Assembly: GCA_000507305.1 (NCBI GenBank)
Contig: DF239018.1
Location: 1 to 64,000, forward strand
Length of the DNA stretch: 64,000 bases
Source of the DNA: Breviolum minutum Mf 1.05b.01
Lineage: Eukaryota > Sar > Dinophyceae > Suessiales > Symbiodiniaceae
Reading direction: 5' to 3'
The notes under the pieces are model-generated. The model saw nothing but the letters and a program-made list of their open reading frames with translations, ran no database searches and was not told the origin of the DNA. The first letter of the stretch is position 1; every line of letters begins with the position of its first letter. A program made the position numbers and the translations under genes. Shown piece by piece: positions 10,298-20,137 of this stretch.

Positions 10298-10373
10298 CCT
10301 TGACTTGGTGGACCCCAAGCAGTTGCAGATGGAATTACAAATTGAAGGCCATATCCATCCAGATAAAACTTGA
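10298..10373 (+). CDS. Terminal exon with stop
   Basis: Acceptor CAATTTTCCAG, one base, then LDLVDPKQLQMELQIEG and HIHPDKT, then TGA at 10,371. Clear amphipathic, charged composition. Probably the 3' end of the plus-strand gene that starts with the WD40 exons, although continuity over 9 kb is inferred only from strand and spacing. Confidence 0.55.
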
Positions 10374-11205
10374 ACTGACTCAGCCTAAAAATAGAGGAGA
10401 AGATTGACCACCGATATGATCTTGATCAAATCTCACAAAGTAACACCAAGATATTGAGCATTGACTAAAGAATTCCCTGTTTTTACAATGGGGGTGGGGA
10501 ACATATAGGAAAGTAAGAAGCCCATAACTCTTGCCACGATTTAGCTCATTGACAATGTTTTTTTGTTAGCAGTCTTCGAGTTGAAGTTGTTTTTCTTTTT
10601 GTGAAACTGAGAGAAACCTGATGCTTTCCATTGGGGCAACAGTTCCAACATCACTGAATTTGTTTGGGGGGGTGATGGATTACGGGATTAGGGAATGACC
10701 TCGGCAATTTGACGGAAAAAAGTAGGACTTTTCAACTTTTCCTTTTGGAATCGCTCCAGTTTCTTAAATTCAATCAGTGCTGGCGCCCTTCAGATTGCTG
10801 TAGATAGATCCGTGTGAGGAACCGTGTGATGGGCTGTCCGGCTGCAGACATTTGAACGCCTTGTTGTTATATATGGGGTTTTGAAATAACCCGAAATGAA
10901 AGCTAGGCTGAAACCAGTGACAACTCTGGTCATATACTGTAATAATTTCATTGACAAATACAGGTTAGTTGGGCAGCAGGGAAGGTACACATGATACTTT
11001 GCTTACTTTTAGACATGAGGACAGATTTCACAAAGTTTTGGCCATTAAATGGCAATCACCATCCGCTGATTCAGGCTTCCAAATTGGGGAATCTTCCCCC
11101 AAAAAAAATTTAGATCGGGGACATGCCACATTAATTTGCCTAAGGTGGCTTGGAACCAGATAGGTCCCATCCTATACCCCCTGAGGGTGCCTCATGCGAA
11201 TCCCA

Positions 11206-11271
<66 letters not shown>

Positions 11272-12486
11272 GAAAATCATGAAGTCTGGTCACATTGAAG
11301 TGAAGTGCAAAACAAGAGTCATTCAACAAATATTTTTGTGGCCGGGAATCTATGGCTTATTGTATATGTTTACAATCCCTACATAACAGGGTAGTATATA
11401 TAATCCCATTTGAGAGGGGTGTGCATTGGCACAATGTTTCCCAACATTCGAGAAACACATCAAGGTGAACAAAGAAAAAAATGGCCCCTTGTTGTTTAGG
11501 GAAATGCTACCCAGTGATATAGGGATTATTTTATACACCATTACAAGGATCCCTTTTAACCAACCAGGATTCAATGGAAAGTATCCTGTTGTTTTTTTTT
11601 CGTGGCTCAGGTGATTTGACACAAATGGCAAAAACGGACAGATCTTAAGATTGGGAGCCTTCAAACCGGCAAGACAACTTCTCTCGGAAAGTCGTAAAGT
11701 CGTATCGGATACGACCGGTCCGACTGGGCCGATTTTCTACATGCGAAACTTTTTCTCTGACTTGATTTTTTTTAGATTTTTGTTGTGCCGGATTCGATTT
11801 GTTGTAAATCACCATGAAAGGGAGAATATGTTTGGATTTCTTTCCAGGGATCAAAGAGTCGCAAATCTAAGTTAATTCAAAGCGAGGTGAGTTGAACATA
11901 CCAGGGCTCAAACTGCAGCTACTGAATCCATCACATGTGGAAAAAACTAAGGACTTCTGAGAACGTGCGTCAAAGGTACCGTACATGAAGCCCAAAAAAA
12001 GTGCTGCAAGGGTGGATGTCAGTTCTTTGACCCTACGTGGTTTGGTTGACTTTATTTCCATTGTTTATTTAATATTCAGCCACTTTTTTTGTTTCTTTCG
12101 GGTTGTTTATTTATCAACATCAGTTGAGGGCTCTAAAAGGCCCATGTTGCCTTCTTGCCTGAGAAGATACACCAACCCCTGCATGTCCTTGCCTTCCTTA
12201 GTGCGTAGGTGTGGTGAAATCATTGGTTTTCATGTTGCGTCGGGTGGCATCATGATGCCAAGAAAATGGATGTTCCACTAGTCACTAGTTGGTTCCCTAG
12301 ACAAAACATGTTGGAATGGGAGGTACATATGCTATATTTTTAGATACATATAGACAGACACACACATACACATATTTATTTATACAGACAGACAAAAATA
12401 TAATCAAATAAGTTTTTGTAGATATGGAATTTAAGTACGTATATTTTGTTTAAATGTATATGTATACATATCATCAACAAGTTTGG
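10374..12486. other. Mostly non-coding stretch
   Basis: AT-rich sequence with a GTT array. Weak coding-like patches are seen at 11,010-11,110 (plus, RHEDRFHKVLAIKWQS), 11,650-11,750 (plus, AFKPARQLLSESRKVV) and 12,120-12,230 (minus, RTKEGKDMQGLVYLLRQEG). None has two convincing splice sites. 12,350-12,480 is low-complexity A/T. Confidence 0.35.
11206..11271 (+). repeat. (GTT)22 microsatellite
   Basis: About 66 bp of uninterrupted GTT/TTG, again on the plus strand. The poly-Val frame through it is spurious. Confidence 0.95.
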
Positions 12487-12615
12487 TATGGGGCGAAGTC
12501 CCTTTCTGCATCAACATGTCGATTTCAGAGGTGCTGATGATGTACAATTGGCATGGCGTGCGTTGGGAGGCGAGTCTTTCAAGATGTGCCGACTGGTCCT
12601 TGGATTTCGGGGAAC
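12487..12615 (+). CDS. Candidate exon, unknown protein
   Basis: The frame reads GRSPFLHQHVDFRGADDVQL and then AWRALGGESFKMCRLVLGFR. Strong protein composition with GC above the flanks. Two other frames (one on each strand) are also open here. A family A element follows 30 bp downstream. Confidence 0.45.
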
Positions 12616-12643
12616 CTGTAGGATTCTTATACTTTGAAATAAC

Positions 12644-12753
12644 TACCTTCCCTGAAACTAACATAGCACCTGAAAATGGATGGTTGGAAGACTATATACT
12701 TTCCTTTTTGGGATGGCCTATTTTTAGGGGCTATGTTAGTTTCAGGGAGTGTA
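12644..12753. repeat. Family A inverted-repeat element
   Basis: TACCTTCCCTGAAACTAACATAG at the left and CTATGTTAGTTTCAGGGAGTGTA at the right, about 23 bp with few mismatches. The core AATGGATGGTTGGAAGA is shared by all family A copies. Confidence 0.9.
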
Positions 12754-13162
12754 TTGATTGGGAGTTTGCTGTTCAACCCTGGTTCACCAGTGGGAAAATT
12801 AGACCGGTATCATGATGTTTGACTAAGCTTTCTTTTAATCTTCATTATCCACTGTTTTTTTCCCATTTGTCCAGGCCAGTCCCCCAAAGGAAGAACACAC
12901 TAAGAGGGTTGCCAAATGATTTGTTAACGTGGTGCCAAAAATGTAGGATTTTGTTGGTAGTTGGCTACATTTAGATGGTTTCAATGGAATTTCCGCCTGT
13001 TCAACCGCCGCATCGATTTGAGCTTGTGGTGCCTTTGTCGATTTTGACAAGAATCGGGTCTGTGATCCAAGATCTTGTTATTCTTTTGAATTTGAATGAT
13101 TGATCAACACGTGGTTTTAGAAGCTTTAGAAGCTTTACAGTTCATAACTTGGGCCGGCACAG

Positions 13163-13303
13163 CAGATGATAGTTTTCTTCCCGCTATACCGCGGAATGCT
13201 TGAAGTCAATTCTCCAGGTAGCTGCGCCTTGAAAAGCTACCCTAGTGTTAGTACACGTTGCCATGGAGTACCCTATGCAACAAAAGGCATGGAATCGTAA
13301 TAG
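13163..13303 (+). CDS. Candidate exon
   Basis: Acceptor GGGCCGGCACAG, then QMIVFFPLYRGMLEVNSPGS and continuing open to about 13,303. GC-rich. No family recognised. Confidence 0.4.
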
Positions 13304-14074
13304 TCCAATTAACTATATATAGATTTATATATATATATATATAGTATATACGTATGTTGCATCTACATTTGATATATTATTTCTTATATTTATACTCCAC
13401 AAAGCTCACTTGACAATACAATGTCGTCTTTTCCAATGGAAAACAAGGGTGAATTCTGACTAGTTGCTTCATCATGCCCTGCAACTAGGATTTTGAAGCA
13501 TCAAACTTGAACTGAGCCACGAGAAAAGCCCTCGGATACTTTCCATCGAATCCTGGTTGTTTAATGTGGATCGTTATACTGGTTTATGAAATAATCACCA
13601 TTTAACTGTGTAGGATTTCATCCCTACAAATCCCCCAAACAAAGGGGGGGGGGCCTTTTTCATTGCTCAACTACCAACCAAACATGCTCGATCGACAGGT
13701 TTGGATGATCCGACAGTTGTACTGACTACCTCTGGAACGTTTGGTTGCTCAAAATGGACGACGGATTAAGCGGGGCGATGGTGTCCGGCTGTCCGCCGAA
13801 AAAAATCAATGGGTATATGCGGGATCTAAGTCGATAAAAACAATTGGAATTGCTTCTGGGGACCAGTAAGATGTGCAGAAGTAATATATACACTTGGTCA
13901 AATTATAGCGACTTCACACGACCTCACCCTAAAAGGTAGCTGAGGGGAAGAGAATTCCGCTAATTGCAGGAAAATCTTGGTTGGTGAATTATCATAATTT
14001 GGCCTAATACATTTGATATACTCCTACAGTGTATATCTTTGACGCTATAATCTGGTCTCCCTAGGGTTTTCCAG

Positions 14075-14179
14075 CTTCACCCTTTTTGCCCCGCCAAGGC
14101 CCGATGTGGCGGCCATTTTGAGGCCGCAGGACTTGCCGGTCCGGGGTTTTAACCCAGTTGGGCGGGGATTTTTTTGGGG
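14075..14179 (+). CDS. Candidate GC-rich exon
   Basis: Acceptor AGGGTTTTCCAG, one base, then FTLFAPPRPDVAAILRPQDL and PVRGFNPVGRGF. GC near 60 percent against AT-rich surroundings. A minus-strand frame is open but is Pro/Trp/Lys-rich and less convincing. Confidence 0.45.
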
Positions 14180-14488
14180 GTGCCGAAAAAGGGGGGGATG
14201 ATTTTCCCAAATGCTCCATGGGATGGGAATATTTACCCAGCCATTTCCTTTGGTTCATGTGGCCATTTTGTTTGTCACCTCTCATGTAGGTAAATAATCC
14301 ATACATGGAGCATCTGGGTTTTTGATTAGGGGATGAGCAGTTGCTGTTTTGTTTTTGTTTGTTCTAAGCTTTGAATGTTTCAAATTGTTTTTTGCCATGA
14401 ACATCTCTGAAGTGAGTGCAAATTGGTTGGGTTGAAGGTTGAGGTATTCGCAAGCAAACGATATATTTGGGACTTGACTTGTTTTCAG

Positions 14489-14653
14489 GATTTCTTCGTT
14501 GGTACATCATTGTATGTGAGGAGCAAATACCATGAAACGGGAGGCAAATGTTCACAATACCGGACATGTTTTAGACTTCCGTTGTTTGTGGACCAAGTTT
14601 TCCCAGAAACAACAAGTCCGGTCCGTTTGACATGTCAGCCCCACGAAGCATGA
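14489..14653 (+). CDS. Candidate terminal exon
   Basis: Acceptor CTTGTTTTCAG, then DFFVGTSLYVRSKYHETGGK, CSQYRTCFRLPLFVDQVFPE and on to TGA at 14,651. Coherent throughout, phase 0 start. No family recognised. Confidence 0.5.
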   Translation, partial: DFFVGTSLYVRSKYHETGGKCSQYRTCFRLPLFVDQVFPETTSPVRLTCQPHEA

Positions 14654-15195
14654 GTTCTTTTGGTCCTCAAAAGGTACCAAGTTTCTCAACTCGAGTTTCC
14701 AGAATGGATTGTGTTCCGTACAGTGTTGAAATAGAAATCAATTCAAGTTCTTGTGCTTAACAAAATGTAGATACTATATAGATTTATAACTATAACAGAA
14801 CTTTGACTAAACAAACCATTGGTTAATGTTCCAAAAAACTGAACATGTCCCCTTAATTCCTTTTCCCTGCAATTATTTAATTGTACTTTTGAACTATGGA
14901 AATTGAAGGACTACAGTATATTTCAGATGTTTTACATGTCTCAGTTTTTGGAAAATGGAACCACCAGAAAACTATCTTCGCGAGAGCCGGTCACACAACT
15001 AGACTTTCAGAACGGCCCATCAAGAGCGCACAATTTGATATGTTGGACCCAAATTAGGTCCTCGAATATGTGCAACTTTTAGTAGTTCGATGCAGTGCAA
15101 TTCTATCCAGCTTTGGACCTCATTTGGTATTTGTTGTTTCAGTGTCTCAGAAGTTTTCTTGAAGGTTCTATTATTGAATCTAGTCTTTTCAATGC

Positions 15196-15357
15196 TGGCA
15201 ACCTGGAGAACGTACCGTTTCTTCGTGGCACGCACCCGACTCCATGAACAAACAAATTCTCAGAACTACAAACCTTCCCAAGCCTCTAATAAGCCGCTTC
15301 TAGAGCCCTTGAGGTTGTTGAGCACAGTCATGGATCCCAGCTTTCGGAACTTGGAGG
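15196..15357 (+). CDS. Candidate exon
   Basis: The frame reads ATWRTYRFFVARTRLHEQTN, then SQNYKPSQASNKPLLEPLRL and ends LEG near a GGAG|GTTTTT donor. A degenerate family A element (15,423-15,536) lies in the following intron. Confidence 0.45.
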
Positions 15358-15812
15358 TTTTTTTTTTCTCGAATGTAAGGTCATCGGATTGGATGATGGA
15401 AAATTGGATTTTTTTAAAAATCCCAGAAACTAACGGCCAGTTTACCCCCTTGCAAAAATTGAGGGTTTTTTGGAAGATGACTCCATGTCCTTTTGGGAAA
15501 TATAGGCCTATAGTTTCAGGCGCTATGTTTATTTTATGGAAGTTTACCATGATTAATCCCATACATGATGGTGAATTATATGTGTGTAACAACCTGGCTA
15601 TTGGATTTCTGAAGATTTGTGGAAATGTAGGTCAAAATAATCCACATTGAATGTGTAGTACGAGGATTGTTTTCCCGAAGAAACGAGTTTAACCCGTTGA
15701 GCAACGAATAAAGGGGTTGGTTGGTTACACGGCTTTTACTACCCTCACAGGGATTCTTCAAATCTGCTTGTAAGCCATTATGATGCCCCAACATGAACGA
15801 ACTGCAGCAAAC

Positions 15813-15922
15813 TACTGCTGATGGAAGAAATCCTGCAACAGTTGAGTTTGGTAGGGTATCCCATTATTTACAGGGTTTTCTACATCCCAGGTGATTGCTT
15901 GGGATTTCTTCCATCGGCAGTA
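15813..15922. repeat. Family F inverted-repeat element in an intron
   Basis: TACTGCTGATGGAAGAAATCC at the left, GGGATTTCTTCCATCGGCAGTA at the right. Its right end is 41 bp upstream of the acceptor of the next exon. Confidence 0.85.
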
Positions 15923-15963
15923 TGAAGGGATGAAATTCAGTAACCCCTAAAGGCGTTTTCCAG

Positions 15964-16032
15964 GATGAATTTCAGCTTCAAAAGGCCGATACAGAGTCCC
16001 ACAACAAGTGGGACATGGTGGAAATCACTCTG
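15964..16032 (+). CDS. Exon, unknown protein
   Basis: Acceptor GGCGTTTTCCAG, then DEFQLQKADTESHNKWDMVE and ITL. Very hydrophilic and clearly unlike the flanks. The donor is not resolved. Confidence 0.5.
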
Positions 16033-16293
16033 ATTTGTTTTGTGAAAAACATCTCAAACTTGGTGATTTGTTTTGTGAAAACATCCAGGACATCAACATT
16101 ACACTTTGATTATTGAAACAAACATGTATCCAGGATATTGTGACTTACGGTCTAAATTTCTAAATGTTACCCGTAGTACGGATCACCCATCGGATATCTT
16201 GAGAAGTCAGTTACTGTAATGAGGTGGATTTCGGACCTGGACACCCCTGGAAAGAGCTTGGTTGTTTTGAAGGCAATCCTTCCATGTATGTCC

Positions 16294-16382
16294 ACTAGTT
16301 GGTGAAGCTTTCAATATATGTCTATTTTCACCCCCCCATTTGGGGGAAGATTCCCATTTTGACGGTTCAACCACCAACTGGT
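16294..16382. repeat. Family E inverted-repeat element
   Basis: ACTAGTTGGTGAAGCTT at the left, GGTTCAACCACCAACTGGT at the right. Core TTCACCCCCCCATTTGGGGGAAGATT. Neighbouring family A-like remnants lie at 16,640-16,740 and 16,990-17,085. Confidence 0.7.
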
Positions 16383-17373
16383 CCATGTATGTTTTGGATG
16401 ATATGTTCACCTCCAAGTCAAAGAACTGATGTCTCCAATTTTGTAGATATCCATGAATTAAGACAAACATGTTGAAAACTATAGGTTTGATCATTTGATT
16501 TTGACGGCCCCAATGGTTAAATACCATCATGTTGGCTTTTGGAGAATGGCGTTGTTTCCAAGTTGGCTTCAATGTCACCAAAGTACACCCCCCTAAAACC
16601 AACACGGAACCTAAACATGAAGGTTTGGTAGATTAACCCCAAAAAACAGTTTAACATAAACCCTGAAAGGTCACCCTCCCACAGGGACAGTAGTCTTCCA
16701 ACCATCATTTTGCAGAGGCTATGTTAATTTTTGGGATGTATGTTTTTAATTTCACCAGGTGCTTTTCAGGTTGCCCTTAGCTTTTGATAAAGTAGGGTTC
16801 CTGACACAACAAACTTAACTTAGTTTGCAAAATGGATCTTTTGGGGGACCCTACTAGTATTAGTTTCTGTGGCATTTCCCCAACAGGGCCGTTTCATAGG
16901 AAAGCACAAGGTGTATGAGCCAAGCAGTAGCAATTTTGTTGACCACCATTTTCCATTGAACCATGATTGTTGTGGAGATACCCTCCCGAAGTTTAACGTA
17001 GCCCCTGAAAAGCTACCTTTCCAATCGGAAAGTAATCTTCCAATCACCATGAGTCAGAGGCTATGTTAAACTTCTCGGGTGTATTTTGATATTTTCTGAG
17101 ATTTGTGGAAATTCGAGATGAACCGTCATGTTCAAAAGACATCCAGAACTAATACACTCCTGCAAACTAACATAGCTGTCTGAAAAAGCCTCCATTTTTG
17201 ATGTTATTGTACCAGGAAAGATGGGGATTTTCATGGGCGAACTGTTAGTTTCAGGGCGGGTAACCCTTTAGATTTGGATACAATTTCTTGAATTGCCAGC
17301 ACCTTGCCAGCGCCTTGCCATTCTTTCTTCAGCAAGTTTTGAGGCTTAAAATTGGAGTACCTGACCTTTCTCT

Positions 17374-17479
17374 TAGGTGGTGGTTTCAAGTATATGTTTT
17401 ACTTTTACCCCTATGTTGGGGAAATGATCCCGTTCGACTCATATGTTTTCAAATGGCCTGGGTTGAAACCACCAACTAG
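17374..17479. repeat. Family E inverted-repeat element
   Basis: TTAGGTGGTGGTTTCAAG at the left, GGGTTGAAACCACCAACTAG at the right. One of the cleaner copies; a TA duplication at the ends is possible. Confidence 0.85.
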
Positions 17480-17524
17480 AAAATGACTTGGACTGTGACT
17501 AAAAATTCCATTTCTTTCGGGGGG

Positions 17525-17602
17525 ATGGCCAAATGCACACTGGTTGCCATGGGCAAGCCAAAAAGCTTCACAGAGTTTGATTTAGTTCTCCAGTGCATTC
17601 AG
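17525..17602 (+). CDS. Exon (possible first exon), joined in phase to the next
   Basis: Twenty-six codons from ATG: MAKCTLVAMGKPKSF then TEFDLVLQCIQ, ending CAG|GTTGTA, phase 0. It joins exactly in phase to the exon at 17,716 across a 113-bp intron. No AG precedes it, so it may be the true start. Family unknown. Confidence 0.55.
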
Positions 17603-17715
17603 GTTGTATAAGTTTCTTTTTGGATATGAAGCTTGCATGCATTTACATACGCATGGTGTAAAATAGGTTACTGAAAAGCAAAGCATTGAGTCTTGTATCT
17701 TGACAATTCGTGCAG

Positions 17716-17817
17716 ATGATGTCACCACATGACGCAACACCATTTCAATGCCACTGGAAAAATATGAGCTGCATGCGATTGGTCAGGCGCATTCTACGTG
17801 GATGTGTTTTTGGGGAG
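17716..17817 (+). CDS. Exon following 17,525-17,602
   Basis: Thirty-four codons after acceptor ATTCGTGCAG: MMSPHDATPFQCHWKNMSCM then RLVRRILRGCVFGE, ending GAG|GTCACC, phase 0. Good splice sites on both sides. Function unknown; it could belong to the channel-type gene downstream, but that is inference from position only. Confidence 0.55.
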
Positions 17818-18159
17818 GTCACCGTGGTGTGATCACAAACCCTAGTCTTCCAAATACCTTCTCAGGTTTGGTGTTTAAAAGGTATGTTTTTGAGGTCCAA
17901 ACCTAAGGTGTTTGGAAGCAGAGGGAAAGAAGAGACAAGGTAAGAGCGATTTCGCCTCACTGGCTTCCTGGAAATCGCTGAGCATATAGAAAGTCAATGA
18001 AATTAACAAGGTCAAACATGTGATGTTTGATGTCCATGTTCAATCTTTGGGGTATAACGGTATAACTCCTTTGAGCTTTGTGAGATTTGCATGTGGTAAC
18101 CAATGTGTTCAAGGGTTTTGAACTACCTACTATCGATATTGTATTCCTCAATGTTTTTT

Positions 18160-18374
18160 TTCACTATGAACATGGCCTTAGTGGCACTACACGCCTGTCT
18201 AGCAAGGTACAGGACCCTTTAGACCAAAAAACATCGACTGCCTCTAAAGTAGCCCCCTTTAAAAAGCTGGGTGGTGTTTATCATCCATGCAGGTATATAA
18301 ATGAAAACCCTTTTCCAAAGAAACACACATATTTCAATGGCACTGCAGCTAGGATTTCTCTAGATGTTTTCTAG
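18160..18374 (+). CDS. Candidate coding stretch
   Basis: Open for about 70 codons to TAG at 18,372: LSGTTRLSSKVQDPLDQKTS then TASKVAPFKKLGGVYHPC. Moderate composition; may include an intron remnant. Confidence 0.35.
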
Positions 18375-18427
18375 GTTTCCTATTCAACCTTTCAATGTGA
18401 ATTTACACCAATAACCTCAGCTCACAG

Positions 18428-18587
18428 AACCAGACTTTGCAAGAAAGGCAATTCACCGTGCCGACTGTGCCGATGCAAAGATCTTGATGCAAACAAGTCA
18501 ATAGAAGAGTTCAGGGATTTCACATTTTTTTGGCACAAACAACTCATGTATCATGTATTCACACATCTAAAACCACGTGGAATATGA
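18428..18587 (+). CDS. Candidate terminal exon, Cys-rich
   Basis: Acceptor CTCAGCTCACAG, one base, then TRLCKKGNSPCRLCRCKDLD, ANKSIEEFRDFTFFWHKQLM and a TGA at 18,585. The CxxxxxxCxxCxC pattern could bind metal, but no family is recognised. Good composition along its whole length. Confidence 0.5.
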
Positions 18588-18941
18588 TCATGCAAATCTA
18601 ATCCTGTGCATACGATGATTGTTTGGTAGAGCTCCATATAATTTGGAAGGGACACATAAAATCGTTCACCACGATATTGTTTGTTGCAGGGGGCGGCCAG
18701 GGTATAGTAGACCCAGGAAGTCCCCCTTGGTAGGATCCAGAATCCTTGAAAAAACCCTTTGGTTTTCATAAAGACCAGCTACTTTGGTTTGGTCGGCTAG
18801 ATTTTCAGCGAAAAAAACGAACCCTCGAAAAACTAACATGGACACACCACAAATCCTGATAGTTGTTTCAAGGCAAATCCGGATGAACTTCAAGCCATGT
18901 ATTTCAGAATCCTGCAGTTTGTTTTCGGGAGTTTGGATACA

Positions 18942-19037
18942 TACCCTCCAAGGAACTAACATATCCCACTTAGGGAAAAGGAAAATCATCTTCAAAAAGG
19001 TGCCTTTGTAGGGAATATGTTAGTTCCCTGGAGGGTA
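18942..19037. repeat. Family B inverted-repeat element
   Basis: TACCCTCCAAGGAACTAACATAT at the left, ATATGTTAGTTCCCTGGAGGGTA at the right, about 22 bp near-perfect. Core AAAAGGAAAATCATCTTC. Confidence 0.9.
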
Positions 19038-19216
19038 TGTCAAAAAACGTACATGATATGCGCATTTTCATGATCTGAGTTGTTGGGGATATCTTGGGGG
19101 GGTGAACTTCAACTCCACGCTGGGAAGGCATCGTTCGAGCCGGTGGACCTGGCATGTTGTGAGTTGTTTCTTCCTTTTTTGGGATCCAAGTTGGCCAGCA
19201 ACTTTGGGGGGATCGG

Positions 19217-19321
19217 TGCACTCTGGAAGATTAACATGGAACATAATCATGGAGGTTTGGAAGATCATTTTCCTTTCTAAATGGGTGATTTGTAGGTTCC
19301 ATGTTAATCTTCCAGGGTGTA
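19217..19321. repeat. Family C inverted-repeat element
   Basis: TGCACTCTGGAAGATTAACATGG at the left, CCATGTTAATCTTCCAGGGTGTA at the right. A degenerate family B-like element follows at 19,335-19,445. Confidence 0.85.
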
Positions 19322-19635
19322 CCAGTAGAAATACCCTCAAGGGAACTATACTGTAGAATATCCCACCTTTTTTACGGGAAGTTGGGAAAATCATCGACTC
19401 AAAAGTGCCGAAATGGTAGGAGACATGTTAGCCACCAGAAGGGTATATACACCAATCATACCTGGAAACATTTATTTTGCTGATGAGGATGGAAAATGAA
19501 AGAAGTAGGTATATACACTGCTTATTCTGCTTGTTTGCAATGTTTCCAGGGAGAGTGTGGGTTTTGTACATTCGAGACAACATACTCGTAACAGGAAAAA
19601 ACAAAAGACAAAAGACACAAAGTCCTTAGTATATA

Positions 19636-19724
19636 GATATGATATGATCTGCTATGATTTGCTATGATATGATATGATATGATATGATATGATACGTTAT
19701 TATGATATGATACGATATGATATG
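19636..19724. repeat. (ATGAT)n pentamer array
   Basis: Imperfect tandem GATAT/ATGAT units over about 90 bp. The antisense reading as repeated SYHII is spurious. Confidence 0.85.
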
Positions 19725-20030
19725 TCAAATGTCCATGCCTTCACCATTTTTTATGAGTGATGCAAAAACGATAGAAACTGCCAAAGGTTTTTTTCCCTCA
19801 ATTTCCATTCCTTTCTTTTGACAAGAGCTCGACCTTTTGGTTGAATCCTCAAGTTATTGCAAATTTCTCACCGTTTTTTTTAGACAAACTGAAGGAACCA
19901 AAATAGCAGGGCGTTGCGTGAAGTTGCATGCCTTGGAAGTTTGTATGAAATCCATGGTTGTGTCGCCTGGTTAGTTGTCAGATGAGAATGTGAAAAAGTG
20001 CCAATGACCACATGATGCATCCATGGATGG

Positions 20031-20137
20031 TATGGGTGTTTCCAAAAATAATGGTACCCCCAAATCATCAATTTTAATAGGGTTTTCCATGATGAACCAT
20101 CCATTTTGGGGTACCCTTATTTTTGGAAACACCCATA
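20031..20137. repeat. Family H inverted-repeat element
   Basis: TATGGGTGTTTCCAAAAATAA at the left is matched by TTATTTTTGGAAACACCCATA at the right, extending inward through GGTACCCC to about 30 bp. Core GGGTTTTCCATGATGAACCATCC. The minus strand reads FIMENPIKIDDLG, a phrase I have seen often in dinoflagellate predicted proteins and which is evidently element-derived. Confidence 0.9.

Noticed and set aside
12835-13075. Coding on either strand (minus 71 codons; plus SMEFPPVQPPHRFELVVPL)
   Set aside because: Three frames on two strands are similarly protein-like and none has two splice sites; not annotated.
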